Shown in pieces: positions 28,676-37,080 of a stretch of 64,000 nucleotides of DNA. A program made the translations under genes and the position numbers. The notes beneath the pieces are model-generated. The model was not told the origin of the DNA. It did no database searches and saw nothing but the letters and a program-made list of their open reading frames with translations. Position 1 is the stretch's first letter. Each line of letters starts with the position of its first letter. Source of the stretch: Bradyrhizobium ottawaense (GTDB lineage Bacteria > Pseudomonadota > Alphaproteobacteria > Rhizobiales > Xanthobacteraceae); assembly GCF_900099825.1 (NCBI RefSeq), contig NZ_LT629693.1, forward strand, positions 6,273,001 to 6,337,000, given 5' to 3'.

Positions 28676-29335
28676 CTACTTTTCGTCAAACGGCGACACT
28701 GGAACGGGGCCTATGCGTGTGCGCTTGATGCGCTTTATCTCCATAGGCAGCCCGTCAGACTGATACTCTAGTTCAAACTTGCTACCGTTCGAACTGGTTG
28801 CGCTACAAGAGATCGTGGACATTTGGCGCGTTATAAAGCTTCCGTTTTGTTTGCAGATACCGCCTGATGGCTCGATCAAGGGGACGGGTAGGCCATCGGC
28901 CTTCGGCCTGTCCTTGGATTTCAGCTGCATTCGATCGATCGGCAATTCGTATAATTCGCCTGCTCTGCGGCCGTTGTCGCCTGAGAACGTAATGGTGTGG
29001 CTATCGTCGACGGGGTCGTCTATTGCGACCGTATAGTTAGCGCGACCGTCCTCCGTCTGAAAGAATGCAACCGCCCTGCAATTGAAACTTTGCCCTGCGA
29101 TCTTGAATGTTGTGCATTTTCCCGACATTAGCGCGAAAATTATGGCGTCGGGTTCTTGCGGGTTGGCTTCGTCCGCGACCAGCCTGTAGAGCGCAGACCT
29201 TACTCCATGAGAGGGCTGCCACATGGCATAACTACGAAATGGATCGGCGAGTGAGAGGGCCGCATAAATGGCCGTGGCAGCAGGTAACGTCTTCCAGCAG
29301 TAGTTCAATTTTGCAACCCACCCTGTAGACCACAC
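28676..29335 (-). CDS. Exported hypothetical protein
   Basis: 219 residues. The N-terminal hydrophobic stretch (LPAATAIYAALSLA) is a likely signal peptide, perhaps with a later start. The body is beta-rich: IIFALMSGKCTTFKIAGQSFNC, AVAFFQTEDGRANYTVAIDDP, HTITFSGDNGRR and YELPIDRMQ. Cysteines CTTF/NCRA and GGICKQ/ISCSA could form two disulfides. No enzyme motif is visible. Confidence 0.55.
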   Translation of the reverse strand: MWSTGWVAKLNYCWKTLPAATAIYAALSLADPFRSYAMWQPSHGVRSALYRLVADEANPQEPDAIIFALMSGKCTTFKIAGQSFNCRAVAFFQTEDGRANYTVAIDDPVDDSHTITFSGDNGRRAGELYELPIDRMQLKSKDRPKADGLPVPLIEPSGGICKQNGSFITRQMSTISCSATSSNGSKFELEYQSDGLPMEIKRIKRTRIGPVPVSPFDEK

Positions 29336-29747
29336 TAATCCACGCCTGAACGGGCTTGTAATAGCCTTACTCGTTTAGGCGGCCAATCCGGTTTTCGTAT
29401 TGCAAGGCGCTTGGCCACAGCGGAGGTCATCTGGGTACCGCGATAGCCTTTATGGCCCTGGGGGGATTCTTCAGCTTTGCGGGCTTCAGCCATTGTTGGC
29501 CAAACAACGACGTCTCTGTCCTTCCCCGATTACCGAAGATACGGCATCGACTCCGGGAGCAGGGCTCAGGCAAGCAAGAGTCGCTCAGCCTGGTCCGCCA
29601 CGCTTTATGGCCCACAACGGTTTGTCATTCAAGAATTAACCCTCTCGATAAAATTGGCCTGAATTAAATCTGCTATAATTGACGAAATATTAAATTTTGG
29701 TTTAAAGGTGTGGAGAGATCTCTATTTTAACGCGGGGCAGAACTTGA
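29336..29747. other. Intergenic before a PEP-CTERM relic
   Basis: No intact gene. The last 100 bases are AT-rich (AAATCTGCTATAATTGACGA, TTAAATTTTGGTTTAAAGG) and look like the leader of a former array-type gene, ahead of the sorting-signal relic. Confidence 0.35.
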
Positions 29748-29894
29748 CGGGGCGCCGTCGTACCCGAATCGTCAACATGGACAATGATGCTTCTTGGCTT
29801 TGCCGGGATTGGATTCGAAGCCTTCCGTTGGAAATCAGAGCAAGCATGCCAGTGGGATCTTCGTCTCGCATCGATCACCGGCATTGATTGCTGA
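29748..29894 (+). pseudogene. Relic PEPxxWA-CTERM sorting signal
   Basis: Directly after an in-frame TGA the frame reads AVVPESSTWTMMLLGFAGIG, then FEAFRWKSEQACQWDLRLA. The PEP has become PES, and the frame runs on past the usual terminal RLA to a TGA at 29892. No signal peptide or ectodomain remains upstream. It is the 3' end of a decayed array-type gene, 8.4 kb beyond the array. Confidence 0.75.
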
Positions 29895-29970
29895 GAGAGG
29901 CGCTACAGCAATTTACCAGACGTCTATTTCGACCGTGGGCTTTGTTTCTTCTAGGGTGCAAGAGGTTACT

Positions 29971-30078
29971 ATGTTTTGGCTCATGGCTTTTGTGATCACG
30001 AGTGTCGTGCTCGCTACAGTAATGTGGCGTTTCGAACGGCATTTGGAGAAGCTGAGCGGGCCCTGGATTCTGGAGTAG
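29971..30078 (+). CDS. 35-residue membrane microprotein
   Basis: AGAGGT precedes the ATG. It has one helix (FWLMAFVITSVVLATVMW), then FERHLEKLSGPWILE. A paralogue of identical length is encoded at 40642-40749 on the other strand, with the same W-x-FERHL-x-K-x-x-GPWI ending, which supports real translation. Confidence 0.6.
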   Translation: MFWLMAFVITSVVLATVMWRFERHLEKLSGPWILE

Positions 30079-30195
30079 ACGCGCCCTCGGCCAGGATTGA
30101 AATACACAAACGAAATCGAGCAGAAACTTGTTAGCACGCGTGCCTCCCTGGTCCGAACAGAAAACACAAGCCGTTTCACTAACGGGATTCAGTAA

Positions 30196-30453
30196 ATGAT
30201 CGAGTCAAGAACCAACGAGGTTAACGGTGATGTGGCAGAGATCATCGCGAACCTTGCGTCCAGCGGTATCGTCGCCGTCGTCGAGCTCATTACAATTTTG
30301 GTCGAAAGGCGGGCCGTCGATCCGAAGCACGCCCGTGATATTCTTTCGACGATGGCGAAGCATTCCAGTCTGCAGACGATGTTGCCAGCGATCGAGCGGA
30401 GAACCAGGTCATTTATGGTTCAGCCCAATCGCAAGGGGCCACGAAGGCGTTAA
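30196..30453 (+). CDS. Small helical hypothetical protein
   Basis: 85 residues: EIIANLASSGIVAVVELITILVERR, DPKHARDILSTMAKH, and a basic Pro/Arg-rich end. No family recognised and the Shine-Dalgarno is poor, but codon use is compatible with a gene. Confidence 0.4.
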   Translation: MIESRTNEVNGDVAEIIANLASSGIVAVVELITILVERRAVDPKHARDILSTMAKHSSLQTMLPAIERRTRSFMVQPNRKGPRRR

Positions 30454-31003
30454 CGGAGCCGCACTTCCTCCAATCGTTGTAGTTCAGATCGCATTGCGGA
30501 AGTACCCGGGCAGTAACAGCCGCTGGCGGACTGGATCTGAGCAAAACGAAGGACGGCACCAATCATTCGCCGAATTAATCCCTCACGGCTCGCCAGCTGT
30601 TTGGTCCCAGAGCCATCAGGACCGCGGTGCAACGTAACTAACCTGATCGATTAGAAGGGCATCTCACCGCGAGTTACGCCAGACGCGAGTCGACGTTCAA
30701 ATCCAAGAATCGAAATCATCGAAATCGTTCTGGGCGGGGAAAACCGCAAGCCGGATAGCATCTTCGATTTCGCACAGGGCATCACACCGCTTACCTGGAC
30801 CGAATCTCATCAGGACGCGAGGCTTGAACTGGAGAGAACGGTAAAGCGCTTGATGGAGCGCACAATCTGAGGCTTGGGCCGCGCAATCGGGATCGGTTGC
30901 GCGACTATTTCCCTGTCGCCAATGCCTCGCCGCTGGGCCGGAAAGCCGGTCCGGCTCTCGAAAAATAAGGGCCTACTGCTATAGAGATAAGCCTCAGATC
31001 CAA
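30454..31003. other. Gene-poor stretch with a start-less open frame
   Basis: Between about 30660 and 30870 the plus strand is open without ATG: IEIIEIVLGGENRKPDSIF, then FAQGITPLTWTES and a final helix (ARLELERTVKRLMERTI) before TGA. It looks like the C-terminus of a larger protein. A faint similarity to TIR-type domains is speculative. Nothing else is seen. Confidence 0.3.
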
Positions 31004-31255
31004 CTATTTCCGTTTGGCAGGTTTAGTTCGTTCGGTCCGCGCCTCTTCATCCGGAAGAATAAGATCGACGTGACTAACGCCCAACGTGCTGGCGAGCTCA
31101 AATAGGGTTACGACCGTTGGGTTACGGTGGCCGCGTTCCAAATCGCTGATGTATTGTTGGGTGAAGCCGGACATTTCGGCGAACTTTTCCTGCGTGAAGC
31201 GTTTCTGCTTCCGCAGTCTTGCGAAATTCCGACCGACTAACTTGCGCATGTCCAT
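31004..31255 (-). CDS. XRE-family transcriptional regulator
   Basis: 83 residues. It is a classic Cro/CI helix-turn-helix: RLRKQKRFTQEKFAEMSGFTQ, QYISDLERGHRNPTVVTL, FELASTLGV. The C-terminus is Lys/Arg-rich. It is divergent from the DUF2285 gene 130 bp away, the position of a regulator controlling an integrative element or its own promoter. Confidence 0.85.
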   Translation of the reverse strand: MDMRKLVGRNFARLRKQKRFTQEKFAEMSGFTQQYISDLERGHRNPTVVTLFELASTLGVSHVDLILPDEEARTERTKPAKRK

Positions 31256-31384
31256 CCGCGCAAATTGCGGCTTTACATACTATGAGGTTTATCCCCTATA
31301 ATATGTATCTTGGTCCCTCGCTGGTCACCGGGTCGGACTGGCGCCTCAAGGGATTAGAATCGTTCACTGTTTGCCGGGGTATTC

Positions 31385-31657
31385 ATGAAGAAGCCGGAGC
31401 TGGACCCGATCGTCGCGGATATTGCGCCCACCGATTCGGCGCTGACGCCCTATGATGAGCAGCATGTCGTGACCTACACGCGCCTTTTGCAGGCTGAGAG
31501 CGAGGGGGCCGACTGGCGAGAAGTTACACGAATAGTGTTACGTATCGATCCAGAGCGAGAACCCGACCGCGCGCACAATGCATACCTGACTCATCTTGCG
31601 CGCGCTAAGTGGGTTACAGAGCAGGGCCGTCTCTTCCGGGATGCTGGCTCGAAGTAG
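31385..31657 (+). CDS. DUF2285-type small protein of rhizobial integrative elements
   Basis: 90 residues: KKPELDPIVADIAPTDSALTPYDEQHVVTY, then EGADWREVTRIVLRIDPEREPDRA and HLARAKWVTEQG. This protein typically opens the conserved gene string of alphaproteobacterial ICEs, followed by a DUF6499/DUF2285 protein and an AlpA-like HTH, the order seen here. The molecular role is unknown. Confidence 0.65.
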   Translation: MKKPELDPIVADIAPTDSALTPYDEQHVVTYTRLLQAESEGADWREVTRIVLRIDPEREPDRAHNAYLTHLARAKWVTEQGRLFRDAGSK

Positions 31658-31821
31658 AAGAAATCTACCGACCCTATATCCATCGTCAGCACGATTTTCT
31701 TCGGCTGATTGGTGGTCATCCCGGAGCACCACGTGGTGCCAAAATAGGGGCTTCCTACAACCCAATCGATCAGAATTATTGCGCTGCAATCCTCGTTAGC
31801 TGTGTGAATGGGGCGGAAGCA

Positions 31822-32593
31822 ATGCCTGAGTTCGACTGGCGGTCGCCGGAATCCTACAAGAGCCTGCAAAATGCTGACATCACCGACATTGCCTGGGAAT
31901 GTCTTCGTCGCAACGTGGATTACCGACGCGACTACGAAGCGATGATCGCCAACAGTTGTGATGGCGAGGCAACCCCGGAATTCCGGAGGAGGTGGGGCAT
32001 CTGCTTTCGCTCATGACCCGCAAGAGTCCTGTGGCAAGCAAGTTATCTTTTGGGCGCCAGAGGTTCTGCCGACTGTCGTTCCAGTTGCAGCAACCACGTC
32101 GCGCCTTAAGGGTGACACGCCTCAGCCACTGCTCGATCTTGCGGCCGGTCAGGTGCGGCGCGCCTCCGATGGATGGCACGCCATCCTTCGTGTGGGCACG
32201 CTTGAGCATCGTGTCTGGCTAAAAGAGCCGCCCGCTATCGGTACCAACTATGTGGCGGAGTTGCCGTTTGACAGCGATTTCGACGCACGCGCTTATGCTG
32301 CCCGAAGGCTTTGGCGCGCAATCAATGGGCGCCCTCCAGGACCTGCTTTTCACCAGCTATCCAAACAGAGACGCGAACGGCTCAGCGCCGCCATTCGCGC
32401 GCTCGATGCGCGCGGGGCTGGTAGCACTTATCGTGCGATCGCCGAGGTCTACTACGGCAAAAAGCGTATCCCGGATCGCGCCTGGAAAACGCACGATCTG
32501 CGCAATCGAACCATCCGTCTCGTGCAAGGCGGTCTCGCATTGATGCGCGGCGGCTATCGCGAACTTCTGCGCCCCAAGCGCAGAGACAAGTAG
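31822..32593 (+). pseudogene. Frameshifted DUF6499/DUF2285 protein
   Basis: The ATG at 31822 opens the DUF6499 part (FDWRSPESYKSLQNADITDIAWECLRRN). One extra C at 32008 shifts the frame and the first frame stops at TGA 32014. The remaining DUF2285 domain continues in the +1 frame from FAHDPQESCGKQVIFWAPEVLP to ALMRGGYRELLRPK, with YRAIAEVYYGKKRIPDRAWKTHDLRNRTIRLV fully conserved-looking. It was a protein of about 256 residues and is probably inactive. Confidence 0.75.
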
Positions 32594-32722
32594 TGCCTCT
32601 TCGGGGATATCGAAAATCACCCCCCGATTATCGGCATCCCCCTGCGCGGGCCTGCTCCTCCATGATGACCGCACGCCCGCCGACACCACCGCCGGTACGC
32701 GTCGTCATCAAAGAGTTTTCAA

Positions 32723-33022
32723 ATGCCCGATCCAATGGCCGGCTTACCGCCGCGATTCCTGCGCACGCCAGAGGCTGCACGACATCTGAGCCGTTTCGGC
32801 TGCACCCTTGAGAAGCACCGTGCGTACGGCACAGGACCGATCTATCGGAAGATCGGCGGTCGCGTCGTCTACGGGCTGGATGATCTGAAGGCTTGGGCTG
32901 ATCTCGGCGCCAAGACATCGACCTCCGATCCAGGCAAGGCCAGCCATGGAAGCCGTACCGGCATAGGCTCAACGCATTGCACAGCCGTGCCGCCGGCCAG
33001 ACGCACCGGTGCTTCGCGATGA
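32723..33022 (+). CDS. AlpA/excisionase-like helix-turn-helix protein, 3' end replaced
   Basis: RFLRTPEAARHLSRFGCTLEKHRAYGTGPIYRKIGGRVVYGLDDLKAWAD is the MerR/AlpA-type DNA-binding core of the ICE gene string. After SDPG the normal end is lost: from about 32935 the DNA belongs to an IS3 relic on the other strand, so the last 30 residues are junk read-through. The core may still fold. Confidence 0.65.
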   Translation: MPDPMAGLPPRFLRTPEAARHLSRFGCTLEKHRAYGTGPIYRKIGGRVVYGLDDLKAWADLGAKTSTSDPGKASHGSRTGIGSTHCTAVPPARRTGASR

Positions 33023-33315
33023 ACACGAACTCCATGTCGCTTCCCTCGCGAAGAAAGCTGCGGACTTTTTTTAGGATACCCGCTCAGCTAGCTGTTGACC
33101 TCGCGCCGGAGCTGCTCGATCTCCAGATCGACCTTCTGCCCATGGCCGGTGAACGAGTGAGCCCGGTCGAAACCGAACTCCTTCACCATTTGCGTAGAAC
33201 GTTATCATGAACGTCCAGGTCCCACGAAGACCCGCGGTCCCTGATCAGCTTGACCGCCTCGACCTTGAACTCTCGACTGAATGTGCATCTCTGCAGGACC
33301 CGCCTCTGGCTTCAT
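32935..33315 (-). mobile_element. IS3-family relic (orfA plus start of orfB)
   Basis: On the minus strand: orfA traces (FSREFKVEAVKLIRDRG, later LRKW, DLEIEQLRREV and LKKVRSFLREG) with several frameshifts and stops. Then the orfB beginning at 33035, EFVFIAKHRCVWPAARLCNAL, decays after GFHGW. It lacks the catalytic core. It truncates the HTH gene at 32723. Confidence 0.7.
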
Positions 33316-33446
33316 GAAACACCTGAACTTGGTGTCCATCGAACCGCCAGCAGCTCAATCAGCTGTCCACGCGCCCCCAAGCCCGATCAAAATCATAGCG
33401 AGCGTTACGCTTAAGTTACCCGGGCGAAGCAATTGATGCAGCGCGT

Positions 33447-33776
33447 TTAATCGCGTCTCGATTGAGGCTTTGGGCCGGTTTCGCCATCTAACGTCGTTTT
33501 GCCCAGTATCGGACCGGGTCTATCAGGTAACGCTCCAGCCAATTGTCGCCGGACAAAACGACCAAGATCATCCAACGGCAGACCTTGTTCGGATGACTTG
33601 CTTCGGATGTTGACCGATCGGGTAGGTCGAGCGACGATTTGCTTGGCTCTGGCTGCTGCTTCTGCCAGGCAAACCTGCTTTCGCAATTCGTGTACTTCCG
33701 ACATGACTTTGGGAAGATTTAGATCCGTCCGCCCATACTGAAAATGACGTTTTTGAAGATTTACTTTCTGTCCCAT
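33447..33776 (-). CDS. Small hypothetical protein
   Basis: 109 residues. GGAGGG six bases before the ATG supports translation. It contains one charged helix (VMSEVHELRKQVCLAEAAARAKQIV), and the C-terminal part is Arg/Pro-rich (GRFVRRQLAGALPDRPGP). No family recognised. Confidence 0.4.
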   Translation of the reverse strand: MGQKVNLQKRHFQYGRTDLNLPKVMSEVHELRKQVCLAEAAARAKQIVARPTRSVNIRSKSSEQGLPLDDLGRFVRRQLAGALPDRPGPILGKTTLDGETGPKPQSRRD

Positions 33777-34459
33777 TGCAACCCTCCAGCAGGACGAAAC
33801 AGGTGCAGCCTACATGGAGGATGTCTTCTGCACAACGTTCGACATAAGTCGAAGACAAAGTGTTCCAAAAATGGAACCTCAGCGCAAAATCAGGATCGCT
33901 ATGCTGCAGTTGTAAAGTTGATCGACCGCGACTTTGGATGGCTTCTGCGGCCAACTTAATCCGGTACCAACGATAGAAGACCATCATGAGATCGAAGGCT
34001 GGGGAGCCGCAGCCGCGAGAATCCGTTCAAGGTGGACGAAGTCACATCCGCTCGCTTGCGTATCCTAACTTTTCGCAACGCTCCATCAGCAGGGATCCTG
34101 GGGGAGGCGGATAAGCGGTGACATTCCTTTCGTTTCGAGCAGGCGGTGCGCGGTTTTCCCATGCGTTACGCACCTCTCTGTTAGCCGTCCGTAGCAGATT
34201 TATCCCACTCGCGCTTCCTTCCGACAGGCTGACCTCGGTGACGCTCCGCGGTCCTCCGCGCTCAAGCATTTTGGTCGGGCATAGTTGCTACGATCGCAAG
34301 GTCGCAGTCCCGAAGCGCCATGTCGTATTCGCCGGTGTGCCTGCGCTTTGTCAGCGCTTCGTTTTCGCGCGAGCCAGCCTCAGCGCACGACAGTTCCAGA
34401 ATTAAGCGGCGGTCGCCCCATCAAGCTTAACACGCGAGTTCAATTGCGCTCGCGTCAAG
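33777..34459. other. Intergenic, no gene recognised
   Basis: Several short frames on both strands but none with a Shine-Dalgarno or motif. The composition is mixed, consistent with decayed DNA. Confidence 0.3.
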
Positions 34460-34507
34460 TTGCAGGAAGTTAACTCGGCGACAGAGGTAGGGGCAAGCGG
34501 ACAGACG

Positions 34508-34681
34508 ATGGGCTCAAAATCGAAACAAAAATCGATGGACCGATCGACCGTGACTACGGCGTCAACACTGACATCACGAGTTAAGGAATTGAGGACGTTG
34601 CGAAAGCATGTCCGCGAGTTGGAGATATCGCGCGGTTTGAAGAGCCGCTCGACGAGACTGTCGAATGCCGTTCAAGGATAA
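34508..34681 (+). CDS. Small basic hypothetical protein
   Basis: 57 residues from MGSKSKQKSMDRS; a Ser/Thr-rich start and a basic helix (LTSRVKELRTLRKHVRELEISRGLK). A 30-residue membrane peptide follows after 5 bp, suggesting a two-gene transcript. Modest support. Confidence 0.35.
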   Translation: MGSKSKQKSMDRSTVTTASTLTSRVKELRTLRKHVRELEISRGLKSRSTRLSNAVQG

Positions 34682-34686
34682 CGATT

Positions 34687-34779
34687 ATGAATAAACGCGA
34701 ACGGGGCGACATAATCTATTCAATTACTGCAAGCGCATTGGTCTTCGGATTTATCGTAATGAGGATTTTATCCCGTTAG
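34687..34779 (+). CDS. 30-residue membrane microprotein
   Basis: MNKRERGD followed by one helix (IIYSITASALVFGFIVMRIL) and SR. A positive-inside N-terminus and five-base spacing from the upstream gene support translation. Confidence 0.4.
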   Translation: MNKRERGDIIYSITASALVFGFIVMRILSR

Positions 34780-35467
34780 CCACGAGTGACCCTTCGTCTC
34801 AGCTGATCAGCCCTGCAAGAAGTTCTTTTTGCGGCCGACGGGCGCGATGGGATCCTATGGTAGGCGCTCAATTGCGATGAGCGAGAAAACATGGTGCAGC
34901 AGGCGGCCTCATCGACGACGCATCGAAAAAGTCTTCTTGGTGCTTGCGCAAAAGCGGGATTAGTTGGCGTGCTCTGACAATCCAGATACGACTAGCTTTC
35001 AAGCCAACTCGATGCTGGGCGAGGGAAGGACCTGACGAGGCGGGCCATGGTCATCTTATTCCCGTTGATCGCCTTCTTCGTCTGCCGGCTCGCGCTTTTC
35101 GCCGCGCTGGAGTCTTTCGCGCATCCAAGGTCTTGTTGCTTTGGGCGCGGCGCCAGTCCTGCCGGTAAGGCGCTGCCCGGCTCGATGACTGGTATCGCAA
35201 TTGGGCGGTCAATTTCGATAAGTCGCGCGCCGCCCGGTTTGACCCACCGGCGATTACTGGGGTGCCCGGGCCCCCGAACGTATCGAGAGCGATCTAGCCA
35301 CGGTGAGAGCAGTCCATCAAGGCCTCCTTGACCCTGGCAACCGGCTTCCAGCCGGATGCCAGGGGATGGTTTCGTCGCGATCACTTTCAAAACAGTTGGG
35401 TTTTCCTTGCAGGATGCAGCAAGACCGAACTAGGCTGTCTTACGTGACTAAAGCGGGAGTGACGGCA
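34780..35467. other. Intergenic, no gene recognised
   Basis: No family-like frame. The final part, before 35468, is the leader of the cold-shock gene; such leaders are often structured, but no specific element is visible. Confidence 0.3.
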
Positions 35468-35671
35468 TTGGCGACTGGCATAGTAAAATGGTTCAATTCG
35501 ACTAAGGGATACGGATTTATTCAACCAGACGGGGGCGGCAAGGATGTGTTCGTCCATATCTCCGCGGTCGAAAAGGCTGGCCTTAGCGGTCTCAATGAGG
35601 GTGCCAAGGTGAGTTACGAAGTCGTTTCGAATCGCGGCAAGGAAGCGGCTGAAAACCTTCGCGTCGGTTGA
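35468..35671 (+). CDS. cspA: Cold-shock protein (CspA family)
   Basis: 67 residues from TTG at 35468 (GGGAG eight bases upstream), the normal length for the family; longer upstream frames add an unrelated extension. [17 protein letters not shown] carries RNP1 (KGYGFI) and [14 protein letters not shown] carries RNP2 (VFVHIS). It is a single-stranded nucleic-acid chaperone of OB fold. Confidence 0.88.
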   Translation: MATGIVKWFNSTKGYGFIQPDGGGKDVFVHISAVEKAGLSGLNEGAKVSYEVVSNRGKEAAENLRVG

Positions 35672-35921
35672 GGCCTGTCTGGCTTACACTTTCGGAGCCG
35701 ACCTGTGATGCGGGTGATATCCGCTGAGCACGGGAGGATCGGCTGACGTGCCGGTCTGCGATCCATTAAGGCGGACCGCTTGATAGGGAGTTGCCTAAAA
35801 CGCCGGTCCCGTCCGTTTGCATTTGCGGTTCCGCACCATGGCGGCATGAACTTGAAGCGCGACAGCCATTGCACCACAAAGCCCTATTGTTCGAGATGAT
35901 GGCTGACTTTATCACATTCGT

Positions 35922-36461
35922 ATGGACCGGTTATCATTCAACCGTCTTTTAGATCGACAATTTTGGCTGCGTTTAAAAAGATGTAATTGGATTTGGATGA
36001 GTAGAAATATTCGAAACTCGCAATCGACTTCAAACGATACTTCAGAATTAGACGGGTCTATTTTGCCGGCTCCTGGTGAAGCTGGCCTATGCGACCCGCT
36101 CGACATTGCAGATTTCTTGAATCGGGCCTTTCAGACGTCTGATCTTCAGATCATCCTGCAGGCGTTTAGCTCCGTGGTTAGAGCGCAAAATGTCCTCGCT
36201 TTGGCGGAGCTTACGGGATTGCGCCGCGAGGGCCTTTATCGAACATTTGATGGTGACAACGATCCGCGATTCGGCCGGGTCTTCCGGTTGCTCGCAGCAA
36301 TGGACATTCAACTCATCGTCAAGGCGCTCCCACCAAAACCAAAGCCACCTCGTCCAAAACGCGGACCGCCGTTTCAGAAGAAATCTGGCGCCACTGTCAG
36401 GAAACGCGCGATATCCAGTTCGTCCATATTTGATCAGATGAAAGGGCGAACTCCGCGATGA
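35922..36461 (+). CDS. HI1420-like addiction-module antidote/HTH protein, orphan
   Basis: Up to 179 residues; the first 50 are atypical and the start is uncertain. DPLDIADFLNRAFQTSDLQIILQAFSSVVRAQNV, then ALAELTGLRREGLYRTF and PRFGRVFRLLAAMDIQL match the antidote family that pairs with RelE/HigB-like toxins. No toxin gene is adjacent. The C-terminal 40 residues are basic and Pro-rich, an added tail. Confidence 0.6.
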   Translation: MDRLSFNRLLDRQFWLRLKRCNWIWMSRNIRNSQSTSNDTSELDGSILPAPGEAGLCDPLDIADFLNRAFQTSDLQIILQAFSSVVRAQNVLALAELTGLRREGLYRTFDGDNDPRFGRVFRLLAAMDIQLIVKALPPKPKPPRPKRGPPFQKKSGATVRKRAISSSSIFDQMKGRTPR

Positions 36462-36868
36462 ATGCGACCGTTGAGGCGCCGGATTGGATCAGTGCCTTCG
36501 TTGTAACCATAGTTGCAACCAACTCGACCACACGCCCGTTGCGGGTGCTGGCACTTTTAAACGAATAAAAGACGCGACCCTTTCGTGATTGCACTGCCAG
36601 CGCCAGTCGTTGCTTCGGTCCAGCTTCCAAATTAGGCGTGAAGATCCGCATTGGTCGGGAGATGCCGTGACGCCGACGATGGTGCTGCGGGCGCTGAAGG
36701 CCGGCGCGTGACTGGCCCGTCTGGCGCGACGCGCGTGATGGTTGCGACGCGGCCGGTCGACGTCGCAAGGGGGCCGAGGGTCTGTGGTGCTGGTCCGCGA
36801 AATCATGGCGGCCGATCCGTTCTCGGGCACGATTTACGTGTCCCGTGCAAGTTGACCCTACGCTCAAC
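36462..36868. other. Intergenic, no gene recognised
   Basis: No supported gene; the right end abuts the minus-strand terminator of the PEP-CTERM relic. Confidence 0.3.
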
Positions 36869-36892
36869 AAAAAAGCCGCCCGAAGACGGCTT
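36869..36892 (-). terminator. Array-type terminator of the relic behind galE
   Basis: On the minus strand: AAGCCGTC-TTCG-GGCGGCTTTTTT, the same hairpin design as the array terminators, with one G-T pair. Confidence 0.8.
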
Positions 36893-36912
36893 GATCGCTG
36901 TTTGATCGGCAC

Positions 36913-37080
36913 CTAACCGAATGCGGTATTGCGTCGGCGGTAAGTCATAAAGCCTACGCCAGCGAAGCCAAGGATCATCATCGCCCAAGTTGAAGGTTCG
37001 GGGACCGCGCCCACTCCGACGCTTGAGTAATCGTGACCGCTAGCCGATGCTTCGATCTGGTTCGAGCGACAGCGTTGAAG
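36913..37080 (-). pseudogene. PEPxxWA-CTERM tail in frame behind galE
   Basis: Immediately after the galE TAG (37081-37083) the same reading frame stays open for 55 codons: [18 protein letters not shown], then [19 protein letters not shown] and [16 protein letters not shown], stop. The sorting signal is intact, but there is no start, signal peptide or ectodomain. It is best read as the remnant of an array-type gene fused by deletion to galE; read-through of TAG would append it to GalE. Confidence 0.75.
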
